A program made the position numbers and the translations under genes. Below are positions 1 through 6,671 of a DNA stretch of 10,193 nucleotides, piece after piece; within the stretch, counting starts at the first letter, position 1, and the number at the start of each line of letters is the position of its first letter. Below the pieces are notes generated by a model, which did not search any database, was not told where the DNA came from, and saw nothing but the letters and a program-made list of their open reading frames with translations. This DNA is from Phycisphaerae bacterium (lineage in GTDB: Bacteria > Planctomycetota > Phycisphaerae > UBA1845 > UTPLA1): assembly GCA_016935885.1 (NCBI GenBank), contig JAFGQA010000321.1:1-10193 (forward strand). The letters are read 5' to 3'.

Positions 1-32
1 CCCTTGAGGAAAGTCGGCAAAGTGGTCATCCC

Positions 33-54
33 CGTCGGCCACAGGGGGCCGACG
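33..54. repeat. Hairpin downstream of the last gene
   Basis: CGTCGGCC-ACAGGG-GGCCGACG is a perfect 8-bp stem with a 6-nt loop, about 48 nt beyond the stop codon of the ligase-like gene. It lacks a U-tract on the minus strand, so it is not a typical intrinsic terminator, although it could still end or protect the transcript. The string CCACAGGGG also occurs in the apical hairpin at 9929-9937. Confidence 0.55.
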
Positions 55-101
55 CTACAACGAAGCGTCAATGGAGCATGCACGCTCGACCCTAAAACGC
101 T

Positions 102-1592
102 CTAATACGTAAAGGGACGCCCGCTCCCCGAGCCAGGGCTGAAGGCCGCGGCGGGGCCACGAGAACCAGCCGCTCGCCGTTGTCGTGGCGGCTCGAACAT
201 CGTTCTGTGGTGCGGCACGGACGGCCTCCTCCGGCGTGATCGCCCGTCGAGCCGATTCAGTCGAGTCGCTTTCTCCGCCAGTTCAAGCAGCCCTCGATCA
301 CGCAGCTCCCGGCGCACCACCGTCTGCAATGCGATGTTCAGCCCGACCATCACGAACATCAGCTCGAGGTATTCCTCATTATGAAACAGGCCGTGGATAC
401 AGAACGCCGCCAAGCCCAGCAGCAGCCCACGGGACCAGTAATACGCCCAACGCATGTCCGGCGGCAGGCGCCGCGACCGTCTCATGAACCGATAAAGGCT
501 GATCATCGTCCCGAAGATGATGATCAACCACAGGGGGTGCCCCAGCAGGCCCAGTTCGGCAAGATTCTGGAGGTAGATGTTGTGCGCCGCCTTCCGCCCT
601 CCAGCCAGACGGTCCTTGGCGACCTCGAAGTTGTTGAACCCCACGCCGATCACCGGGTGCCTGCGCAACAACTTCTGGGCTACCTCCCACGTGTAGAGGC
701 GGCCCTCCACCGATTTGTCATCGCGGTATTCCAGAATCGACACGACGCGCTCGCGGATCTCCTGCCCGGACATCGTCAATGCCACCGCGGCCACAAGGCC
801 GACGGCGAAGACCGCCCTGAGCCGGTACCGGCTGCTCCAGGCCATGCACATCAGCACCAGCGCGAACGCCACAAATCCCGCGCGCGACCTGGATCCGATG
901 ATCCCCAAACACATCAAGGCGGCAAGACACAGCAGCAAGGGACGCCACCGCGCGTGCTTGACCGACAAGGCGAAGTAGAACATCATCGGCAAGGCCATCA
1001 CGCTGACCAAGGCGAACAGGTTGTTGTCGTACGTCTTGCCGTAGACCTGGTGAGGTCCCAGCAGAATGACCTTGAAGCCCCCCTTGATCGCCCAGAAGGC
1101 CGCCGCCATCGCCACCACGATGTACAAAATCCGAAACCGGCGAAGGTCCGATGCCAGCCCGGTCAACAGCACCACGACCAGCATCACCTTACACAGACCG
1201 CGGAATTGGTACGACGTGTTTGACATCGGATAGGGCACCAACAGCCGCACGACGGCAATGTAGATGATGAGCGCGAGGAACGCCGCAAACGGCCAGGCCA
1301 ACTCAAACAACGGGCTCCGCACAAGTTTCTTGGTCGCCCCGACGATTCGCCGCGTCCCGCGATCTCTTATGGGCTCGACGACGATCCTGTACGTACCAAA
1401 CGCGATGGCCCCGACGACCATGGGCACACCCACGAGAACCGCATCCTGGAAGTCTCCCCGCCAGCAAAGCACTTTCGGCTGTAGCAGTGACACCACATAG
1501 TAGATGCACAACCCAAAAAACGGGCGAGTGAAGACGATTGGCAGAATGGCACCAAGGATTGCAATATATAGGAGGAAACGCATCGAATACAT
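102..1592 (-). CDS. O-antigen ligase / polymerase-like membrane protein, exosortase-system type (TIGR03097-like)
   Basis: A 496-aa polytopic inner-membrane protein, likely to join or polymerise glycan repeat units outside the membrane. About 12 hydrophobic segments are visible, including residues 5-20, 24-38, 51-66, 98-120, 134-147, 153-170, 217-232, 236-252, 258-273, 351-368, 385-404 and 409-424. A long loop (about 274-350) holds GRLYTWEVA, HPVIGVGFNNF and AHNIYLQNLAELGLLG, the Wzy_C pattern with a conserved His (H337) seen in O-antigen ligases. GSRSRAG (about 233-239) fits the conserved Arg motif. The N-terminus (MRFLLYIAILG...RPFFGLCIYYVVSLLQP) resembles the exosortase-A-associated O-glycosylation ligase family, which favours that subfamily. 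It starts at ATG 1592, 6 nt after the upstream stop; an ATG three codons later (1583) is as plausible, and neither has a strong Shine-Dalgarno. The tail after about 430 is basic, then Gly/Pro-rich and probably disordered. Ligase versus polymerase cannot be decided from sequence. Confidence 0.85.
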   Translation of the reverse strand: MYSMRFLLYIAILGAILPIVFTRPFFGLCIYYVVSLLQPKVLCWRGDFQDAVLVGVPMVVGAIAFGTYRIVVEPIRDRGTRRIVGATKKLVRSPLFELAWPFAAFLALIIYIAVVRLLVPYPMSNTSYQFRGLCKVMLVVVLLTGLASDLRRFRILYIVVAMAAAFWAIKGGFKVILLGPHQVYGKTYDNNLFALVSVMALPMMFYFALSVKHARWRPLLLCLAALMCLGIIGSRSRAGFVAFALVLMCMAWSSRYRLRAVFAVGLVAAVALTMSGQEIRERVVSILEYRDDKSVEGRLYTWEVAQKLLRRHPVIGVGFNNFEVAKDRLAGGRKAAHNIYLQNLAELGLLGHPLWLIIIFGTMISLYRFMRRSRRLPPDMRWAYYWSRGLLLGLAAFCIHGLFHNEEYLELMFVMVGLNIALQTVVRRELRDRGLLELAEKATRLNRLDGRSRRRRPSVPHHRTMFEPPRQRRAAGSRGPAAAFSPGSGSGRPFTY

Positions 1593-1598
1593 TCTCGC

Positions 1599-2888
1599 TT
1601 ACCGCCCTAACCCTGTGACAACGTACGCTTCGGCATTCACCTCCTTCGCGCGAATACGCGGTCGCGTCTCCGGTTGGGTCAACTCGGAGATCAACTCGTT
1701 CAGCCGCCGTGCGCCCGCTTCCCACGTGAAGTGTCTGCGGGCTCGCTCCCGCCCGGCAGCACCGAAGCGGCGTCGCCGGCCGTCGTCACGCGCGAGGTGA
1801 TCCAAAGCCTCCGCAAATGCTGCGGGCGTGGGCGGATCAACCAACAAGCCACAGCGATTGTGCTCAATGATCTCGAGGTTCGCATTACAGACGCCGCGCC
1901 CATCCGGCCGCAGGGCAACGCTCGCCAGCCCACAGGCCATCGCCTCGACCAGCGCCCCACCAAACGACTCACCACACGATGGAAACGCGAAGATGTCGGC
2001 CGCACGGAGGAACGGCCGGACGTCGTCGTGCTCGCCCGTGAATTCCACGATGTCGTCCAGGCCCAGCGCGTCGCTGAGGTCAACCAGCACATCGCGTTCC
2101 GGACCGTCGCCAACAAGAAGCACACGGTCCGGTCGCGGCCGGCAGTGCGGCAGCGATCTCAACAGCAGCCCCACGTTCTTCTCGGGGGAAAGGCGCCCAG
2201 TCCAAACAACCACGATCCCGCCCGGGCGGATGCCCAATCGCCTCCGTGCCGCACTCCGGACGTCCTCGCACTCCTGCCGGAACATATCCTCGTCCACACC
2301 GCCGTGCACGGTATGGCACCGGGCTGCCTCAGCACCGTAACTCGCGATGACCAATTCCCGTGTGTGCAGGCTGTCAAAGACGACCATGTCCGCCGCCGCG
2401 AACGCCTGTGATTCGTTGCGACGCTTCAGGTACCGATCTACTGCGTACGGCAACCGCCGGATCGCCGGCAACGACGCCTGCCGCGTCCGGTCAGCACCGT
2501 CGTGCAAGACCGTCGTGCCGCCGCAGACGTACACCACCGGACGCCGATTCCGCACGGCCGCATAGGCGAGCACGGCCTCCGGTTGACAGGAGATCACTAG
2601 ATCATGGTTTAGACCATGGTCTGTATCCATTTGCCTGACCGCCGACGCCGCCGCACGCCTGCGCGCCCGCGCCTGGGCGCACCAGTGCACCGGTCGCCAC
2701 GTGCCCACCGATACCCGACGCAACGGCATCCCCTCAATCTGATCATTCGTCACATCGGTCTTGTCCCGATCAACCACGAAGGTGATCGCGTTGCCATACC
2801 GGCCAAGCCGCTTCGCCAGTGCCAACGCACGGGCCGAAAGCCCACACGCTTTCCGCCGCAAGGTCGGCATGTGCCAGACGATCCTCAC
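1599..2888 (-). CDS. GT4-family glycosyltransferase
   Basis: A 429-aa cytoplasmic or membrane-associated GT-B enzyme expected to transfer a sugar from a nucleotide-sugar donor to a lipid-linked glycan. The N-terminal acceptor domain starts with MRIVWHMPTL. The C-terminal donor domain shows the GT4 landmarks: VHGGVDEDMF (about 194-203), VVWTGRLSPEKN (about 227-238, with the phosphate-contacting Arg/Lys), LLVGDGPE (about 257-264), and ESFGGALVEAMACG (about 307-320), whose two Glu residues form the EX7E motif. It starts with GTG at 2888, overlapping the preceding gene's TGA by 4 nt (GTGA), and an AAGGGGG Shine-Dalgarno lies 7 nt upstream, so translational coupling is likely. About 35 residues after the last helix are poorly conserved in character. 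The family is clear; the donor sugar and linkage cannot be read from the sequence. Confidence 0.92.
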   Translation of the reverse strand: MRIVWHMPTLRRKACGLSARALALAKRLGRYGNAITFVVDRDKTDVTNDQIEGMPLRRVSVGTWRPVHWCAQARARRRAAASAVRQMDTDHGLNHDLVISCQPEAVLAYAAVRNRRPVVYVCGGTTVLHDGADRTRQASLPAIRRLPYAVDRYLKRRNESQAFAAADMVVFDSLHTRELVIASYGAEAARCHTVHGGVDEDMFRQECEDVRSAARRRLGIRPGGIVVVWTGRLSPEKNVGLLLRSLPHCRPRPDRVLLVGDGPERDVLVDLSDALGLDDIVEFTGEHDDVRPFLRAADIFAFPSCGESFGGALVEAMACGLASVALRPDGRGVCNANLEIIEHNRCGLLVDPPTPAAFAEALDHLARDDGRRRRFGAAGRERARRHFTWEAGARRLNELISELTQPETRPRIRAKEVNAEAYVVTGLGR

Positions 2889-4468
2889 GCGGTGGCCCCC
2901 TTACAAACCGCCTTGTCTCGAACCACGCGCAAGCGCGACACGCCGTCCACACACCTCTCAACCACACGGGCAAACCGCGCCGCCAGGCGGTCACGGCGGA
3001 ACCGCTCGACCACCTGTTGGTTTCGCTGTCCGTTCGGCGTGCCCGCCCGCCAGGCGTCGTAGCGCCGTCCAATGGCGGGCACGAGTCCACCGGGAACGCG
3101 GCAATCCAGCAACGTCACATTGCCCGCATCCGCCATAATCCGCCATAAGGCCGTGCCTTCGTGAACCAAGCCGAGGATGTGCCCGCCGAACGCCAAATAC
3201 TCGAACGCCTTGGCCGGAATGCACAGGCGGCCGCCATCGTTGGCCGGCGTCACCAACAGCAACGCATCCGCCTGCGCCATTTCTCGGATGGCCTCCTCGT
3301 GCGAGCGGTATCCCATGTCCTTGAAGAAGGCCGCATCGTCAGCGCCCAGAAGCCGCCGTTGGGAGGCCGACAGGCTCCCAATCAAACGGAACTCGATATC
3401 CGTCGCGATATCGCCGCGATTTGCCCGCAGGCTTCGGATTGCGTCGAGAACGGGCCCAATCGTCTGCTCGCGGTAAAACGCACCCACATATGCAAGTGTG
3501 AACCGCTGGCTCTTCGTAAGGCGCGGCCGGGACCTTACGCCACAACCGCCGCCAGACGCTGGCGCCGCCGGCTGCGCCACAGGCAAGACGCCCGTACCGC
3601 CGCCTTGCGACGGGCTCTTAGCATGGTCGGGCACCGCGCCAACTCCGTCCTTCGGGCGGTCTGCCGGGTCAAACCCGTTCGTAATGGTCGAAAACCGATT
3701 GGCATCCAGGCGAGCGTGGCGATCCAGGAGGCGGTCGATCAGTTCCGGACATGTGGCCACGACGTGGTCGGCATTGCTCACAACGGCCTGCTCAAGCCAT
3801 CGCCAGAACCGGTCCGCCAAACGCGTTTGCGGGTGGTACGCGAAGTTGTCCAGGATGGGATCCCGAAGGTCGGCGATCCAAGGAAGCCCGAGCCGCCGTT
3901 GCAGGCTCAAACCGACCAGATGCGCCGAATGCGGTGGCGACGTCGTCACGACCGCCTCAATCCCGTGACGCTCAACCAGCCGCCTGGACTGCCGAATCGC
4001 CGCCGGGATCCACAACATCTCCGCCTCGGGCAGATGCAGGCCCTCACAGACTCGATCCAGCCGCCAGTACAGCCGATCTTCCAACGCAGTAAGACTCCGT
4101 CCTGGAACGTCCGTCGCACGGGCGCCTCGCCCGCTGGGGCGGCACCGCCGGGACGACCGCGCCACCAGGTACTTAGGACGCCCCCTGAGCCATTCCGGCG
4201 CGGCGCCGTCCTGCGCCAAGTGCCGACAGATCGTTCTCGCAACCCCCGCCGGCTCCAGGCCGCATATCCGATGAACGACCAACTCCTCACCGTCCCCGAC
4301 TCGCTGCGTCGGGTCAAGCAACGGGTAGTGTGTGTGACCGGCGGAAACGACGTGCGCTCGCCATCCAACCTGTGGCAAGTACTGCGCCAGCTTCAACGCC
4401 CGCTGTACGCCACTCCCACCGATCGGCGGGAATTGATACGTCACTAACAGCAAGTTCCGTAATGCCAT
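2885..4468 (-). CDS. GT-B glycosyltransferase (GT4-like) carrying two in-frame repeat insertions
   Basis: A 527-aa GT-B glycosyltransferase of the FPP...RxxK type. It begins MALRNLLLVTYQFPPIGGSG, followed by TTSPPHSAHLVGLSL (about 175-189), WIADLRDP (about 197-204), TITNGFDPAD (about 261-270), FTLAYVGAFY (about 323-332) and IPAKAFEYLAFGG (about 417-429). It is a paralogue of the gene at 6672-8366, with matching FPP, FRDP/LRDP, NGFD, YAG/YVG and K-(V/A)-(Y/F)-E blocks. Two segments look foreign: about 101-124 (contains GRGARATDVP) and about 272-322 (contains GGGTGVLPVAQPAAP). Both coincide with palindromic repeats in the DNA and fall in linkers, leaving the motifs intact. The ATG at 4468 is chosen because the fold begins there. 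An in-frame ATG at 4594 would add 42 residues that merely translate another repeat. The 3' end overlaps the next gene by 4 nt. Probably functional; substrate unknown. Confidence 0.88.
   Translation of the reverse strand: MALRNLLLVTYQFPPIGGSGVQRALKLAQYLPQVGWRAHVVSAGHTHYPLLDPTQRVGDGEELVVHRICGLEPAGVARTICRHLAQDGAAPEWLRGRPKYLVARSSRRCRPSGRGARATDVPGRSLTALEDRLYWRLDRVCEGLHLPEAEMLWIPAAIRQSRRLVERHGIEAVVTTSPPHSAHLVGLSLQRRLGLPWIADLRDPILDNFAYHPQTRLADRFWRWLEQAVVSNADHVVATCPELIDRLLDRHARLDANRFSTITNGFDPADRPKDGVGAVPDHAKSPSQGGGTGVLPVAQPAAPASGGGCGVRSRPRLTKSQRFTLAYVGAFYREQTIGPVLDAIRSLRANRGDIATDIEFRLIGSLSASQRRLLGADDAAFFKDMGYRSHEEAIREMAQADALLLVTPANDGGRLCIPAKAFEYLAFGGHILGLVHEGTALWRIMADAGNVTLLDCRVPGGLVPAIGRRYDAWRAGTPNGQRNQQVVERFRRDRLAARFARVVERCVDGVSRLRVVRDKAVCKGATA
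3578..3598 (-). repeat. Short palindromic repeat, copy d (inside glycosyltransferase gene, opposite orientation)
   Basis: On the minus strand it reads GGTACGGGC-GTCTT-GCCTGTG, a slightly decayed version of the consensus; the stem ACGGGC/GCCTGT keeps pairing through one G-T. It encodes TGVLPVAQ inside a 52-residue linker between the NGFD motif and the strand FTLAYVGAFY. The flanking DNA (about 3550-3620) is rich in GCCGCC/GGCGGC and encodes a Gly/Ala/Pro-rich stretch, so the inserted piece is probably longer than the 21-nt core. Confidence 0.65.
4115..4135 (+). repeat. Short palindromic repeat, copy e (inside glycosyltransferase gene)
   Basis: Reads CGCACGGGC-GCCTC-GCCCGCT; the perfect stem is CGGGCG-CCT-CGCCCG at 4119-4133. 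It lies in frame in the glycosyltransferase gene and encodes part of the basic stretch with GRGARATDVP (residues about 112-122), between the N-terminal sheet and the helix beginning LTALEDRLYWRL. It shares the orientation of copies a, b and c, but the reading frame differs from the one that gives TPVPQ. Confidence 0.65.
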
Positions 4469-4600
4469 AGTCCAGTTACCGCGGTGTCCCCATGTTCCTA
4501 GCAGCCCGTGGCAAAACTGTGGCACCGGCGTCCCGCCGGCGGTTCTCACGGTCAGGAACGGCGCTTCCGAGCCGCCGTTTTCCCTCTTTACCACAGGCCG
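4469..4600. other. 132-nt intergenic gap filled by hairpin-forming repeats
   Basis: This is the only sizeable gap inside the operon. It holds two hairpins: CCGGCG-TCC-CGCCGG (4525-4539) and AACGGCG-N9-CGCCGTT (4557-4563 with 4573-4579). On the minus strand the first is followed about 8 nt later by TTTT, so a weak internal terminator or an mRNA-stabilising structure is possible, but no proper U-tract is seen. An open frame crosses the gap into the downstream gene, but its translation looks like repeat sequence rather than protein. Confidence 0.6.
4521..4541 (+). repeat. Short palindromic repeat, copy c (intergenic)
   Basis: Reads GGCACCGGC-GTCCC-GCCGGCG and fits the shared pattern GGCACGGGC-N5-GCCCGTG, with compensating changes that keep the stem (CCGGC pairs with GCCGG). 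It is accompanied by a second hairpin at 4557-4579, so the full element may be a compound of two hairpins. It lies between the GT9-like gene and the following glycosyltransferase gene. Confidence 0.7.
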
Positions 4601-5587
4601 CTAGACAATCCGCTCTCTCACCAGCTCACGGACCCGCCAAGGCACGAGCCTCCGCGACGGGTCAGACCCCATCAGCCGGGCCAGCCCCCGCTTGATCCTC
4701 CAACGTGGCTTCAGCGACCACGACGGCAAGCTGCTCCCGGGCTCCAGACCGATTGAGTCCAACGACCGTCGCACCTGGTCCGTCACATGCTCGATGCCCG
4801 GCTGCCAGCCACACTCGTCATAGCGGCACGGCGTGCCGAACGGGTTCCAGATCGTCTCGTACCGTTGTCGGTTTGTGATGCCCAGACGCGTCCACCTCGC
4901 CTCGGGCCCGCTGCCCCAGACGTAGTGCGGACATCGGCAAAGGCTCGCCAGATGAAGCCCCCCCGTGGACGCCCCAACGGCCAGCCGAGCCCGCGACAAC
5001 TGCCGAATCGCCTCATCGAGCCGCGACGTGTAGAACTCGACTGACAGGCGGTGGCCCTCCAAGTTCGCCGCCAGATCCTCCCACCACGAGACCGGCTGAT
5101 TCCGCTGCGGTGCCAACTCTCGCTCACGCGGCACCAGCACCACGTCCGCGGCGATCGGCACCCGGACCCGAAGCTCCGCAAAAAGCTGATGATCCCGCGT
5201 CGTCGGCCAGAGCGCTGAACGGTACTCCGGCGCAAGGATCGTCGCGTCGTCGACATCGATACCTGCGCCTTCGCAGGCCCGTCGAGCCACCGATTCCACC
5301 ATCCACCGCAATTCCGCGGACGGAATGGGTCGGTTGTCCTCGTCGATGCGATGGTCGTCGTTACTCCGGCCGAGCAGATCCAGCCGCGGCACCGGACAGA
5401 AGGCGACACGCCCGTCGTGACATGCCGTGGCGTACAGGGCTCGTCGGTCAGGCCGTGCGCAGATAATCACCCGCTCGTAGCCCCCGTGAACCATGAACCA
5501 GCGGACCCTGCCTTGCCAGTTCATCAACTCCCAGCCGAACTCGCCCACGTACGGGACGACGACCAGCGTCTCGCCGCCTGCACTCAT
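4601..5587 (-). CDS. Uncharacterised GT9-like polysaccharide biosynthesis protein
   Basis: A 328-aa soluble protein without signal peptide or membrane segment. The N-terminus TLVVVPYVGEFGWELMNWQG (residues 7-26) starts a Rossmann-like strand-loop-helix. Near residue 204 the motif GASTGGLHLASLCRCPHYVWG closely resembles the donor-domain motif of ADP-heptose-type GT9 transferases (consensus near G-x-D/S-T-G-x-x-H-L-A). A glycan-transfer role is inferred from this motif and from the neighbours; I do not recognise the exact family. It starts at ATG 5587, overlapping the deacetylase TGA in an ATGA arrangement, with GGGAGGTG just upstream. An alternative ATG at 5668 would add 27 residues that only translate the palindromic repeat (NTGEKPVPG). 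The C-terminal 50 residues are strongly basic (SLKPRWRIKRGLARLMG), possibly for membrane contact. It could instead be a non-catalytic or pyruvyl/fucosyl-transferase-like GT-B protein. Confidence 0.75.
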   Translation of the reverse strand: MSAGGETLVVVPYVGEFGWELMNWQGRVRWFMVHGGYERVIICARPDRRALYATACHDGRVAFCPVPRLDLLGRSNDDHRIDEDNRPIPSAELRWMVESVARRACEGAGIDVDDATILAPEYRSALWPTTRDHQLFAELRVRVPIAADVVLVPRERELAPQRNQPVSWWEDLAANLEGHRLSVEFYTSRLDEAIRQLSRARLAVGASTGGLHLASLCRCPHYVWGSGPEARWTRLGITNRQRYETIWNPFGTPCRYDECGWQPGIEHVTDQVRRSLDSIGLEPGSSLPSWSLKPRWRIKRGLARLMGSDPSRRLVPWRVRELVRERIV

Positions 5588-6633
5588 CGCCCACCTCCCG
5601 GCAAGTTCGCCACTCCCCGGCACGGGCTTCTCGCCCGTGTTGACGGGTTTCTCGCATTGGCCGGCCAATCCTCCATCATCTTCTCAAACACGATCTGCGA
5701 TCCGCAGGGCGCCGGCTTGCGGCTCAACTCAAACGCATCGACCCGGCCCGCATTGATCCGGCGACGCATGTCCAGCGCGGCTCGATGGCCTGTCTCGCGG
5801 ACGATTCGCTTCGAATCAGCGTTGTAATGGCGTTTCAACCCAAACGGGTACGCCGCCGCGATCGGCAGCCGGCCCGTCAGTGACACAAGCATGTCACGCG
5901 CCGTCGTGATTTCACGATCTTGCTGCTCCGCCGTCAGCGCCGACAGCACCGCATGTGTGTGCGTGTGATTGCCGAATTCCACAAAGGTCGGGTCCGCCTC
6001 AGCGACCTCCTCCGCCTCCAGGTAGGGCCGCATGGCGGCTGCCAACCGCGCGCCGCTTCGGCCGGTCGCCCGCAGCACATCCTCCAAGATATCCGGTATC
6101 TCCGCCCGATAGTGCCGCCTTGCGTAATCCGCCAACGGCTCGCCTGCACCGCGCGGTGGAAATCCCTCCGCCTCAAACGCGTCACCGACCTTGCCTTCGT
6201 GCCCGTTGGCGATAAGCCACGCCAGCTTGTGCTGCCACATCAAGTCCGTATTGCCAATGACAGACGTCACGGGAAACACCGTCATCGGAATCCGGCGCCG
6301 GTATAGAATCTCCCTCGCTTGCCGGATCGAATCCCCGAACCCGTCGTCAAACGTCACCACTACCGCCCGATGCGGCCGCTCGCCACCGGCAAGCAATCTC
6401 ACCAGCTCGCTCAGACCGATCGGGCTGTAGTGCTCCGCCAAATACTCGATCTGCCGCTCGATTACCGCCGGATCATGCCGCAGACTTGTCCCCGCCGTGA
6501 AAACACTCTCCCGCCTGGCAACGCTGTGGTACGCAACGATGTTGATGCAGCAATCGTTGCGTCGTCGGCGCAGACGCCGCACCCATTGTCCCGTCCACGT
6601 GTTGAACTCTGTTCTCGCCAGCAGCGTTTTCAC
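5584..6633 (-). CDS. Polysaccharide deacetylase (NodB / CE4 family)
   Basis: A 349-aa metal-dependent carbohydrate esterase expected to remove N- or O-acetyl groups from the growing glycan. The CE4 motifs are present: TFDDG (residues 94-98; the first Asp is the base and the second a metal ligand), GNHTHTHAVL (H223 and H227 as metal His residues) and AAYPFG (about 260-265). CINIVAYHSVARRES (about 29-43) is the usual N-terminal strand of this class. The spacing between motifs 1 and 2 is long, with an insert around MWQHKLAWLIANGH and a helical region. No signal peptide or anchor is visible, so a cytoplasmic or non-classically placed enzyme is likely. GTG at 6633 is chosen because GAAGGTG lies 5 nt upstream; the ATG at 6708 would start within a repeat and overlap the preceding gene. 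The last 20-25 residues are encoded by palindromic repeat DNA and are probably an acquired tail. It overlaps the next gene by 4 nt. Confidence 0.88.
   Translation of the reverse strand: MKTLLARTEFNTWTGQWVRRLRRRRNDCCINIVAYHSVARRESVFTAGTSLRHDPAVIERQIEYLAEHYSPIGLSELVRLLAGGERPHRAVVVTFDDGFGDSIRQAREILYRRRIPMTVFPVTSVIGNTDLMWQHKLAWLIANGHEGKVGDAFEAEGFPPRGAGEPLADYARRHYRAEIPDILEDVLRATGRSGARLAAAMRPYLEAEEVAEADPTFVEFGNHTHTHAVLSALTAEQQDREITTARDMLVSLTGRLPIAAAYPFGLKRHYNADSKRIVRETGHRAALDMRRRINAGRVDAFELSRKPAPCGSQIVFEKMMEDWPANARNPSTRARSPCRGVANLPGGGR
5592..5599 (-). promoter_or_regulatory. Shine-Dalgarno of the GT9-like gene
   Basis: GGGAGGTG on the minus strand lies 4 nt (6 nt from its GGAGG core) before the ATG at 5585-5587. 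The ATG overlaps the deacetylase stop (ATGA). This strong site fixes the start at 5587 and argues against the ATG 81 nt further upstream. Confidence 0.8.
5619..5639 (+). repeat. Short palindromic repeat, copy a (3' end of deacetylase gene)
   Basis: This is the cleanest copy: GG followed by CACGGGC-TTCTC-GCCCGTG, a perfect 7-bp stem with a 5-nt loop. A second degenerate module, GACGGG-TTTCTCGC, follows at about 5642-5655. It lies within the last codons of the deacetylase and encodes part of the non-conserved tail NPSTRARSPCRGV, just before the Shine-Dalgarno of the next gene. A hairpin here could influence coupling or mRNA decay at this junction. Confidence 0.8.
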
Positions 6634-6638
6634 CGCGA

Positions 6639-6645
6639 CACCTTC
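6639..6645 (-). promoter_or_regulatory. Shine-Dalgarno deciding the deacetylase start
   Basis: GAAGGTG on the minus strand with a 5-nt spacer to the GTG at 6631-6633. It is the reason for preferring this GTG over the in-frame ATG at 6708, whose first codons lie in the palindromic repeat at 6698-6718. Confidence 0.6.
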
Positions 6646-6671
6646 ACGTCCCACAGACCGTGACCCACCGT

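Noticed and set aside
33..54. Intrinsic terminator for the operon
   Set aside because: The stem is good but no run of T follows on the minus strand.
381..1223. 280-codon open frame on the plus strand
   Set aside because: Antisense to the ligase-like membrane protein; His/Gln/Arg-rich composition with no domain signature.
1674..2411. 245-codon open frame on the plus strand
   Set aside because: Antisense to the GT4 gene whose EX7E motif and overlap with neighbours are convincing.
3161..4447. 428-codon open frame on the plus strand
   Set aside because: It is antisense to a glycosyltransferase with clear motifs, its translation is Arg/Pro/Gln-rich without recognisable domains, and long antisense frames are expected in GC-rich genes.
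4469..4594. Upstream ATG (4594) extending the glycosyltransferase by 42 residues
   Set aside because: The extra residues translate the intergenic palindromes (TAGGTPVPQ type), and the protein fold starts right at the ATG at 4468.
5588..5668. Upstream ATG (5668) extending the GT9-like protein
   Set aside because: The extension translates the palindrome at 5619-5639, whereas the ATG at 5587 has a strong ribosome site and an ATGA overlap.
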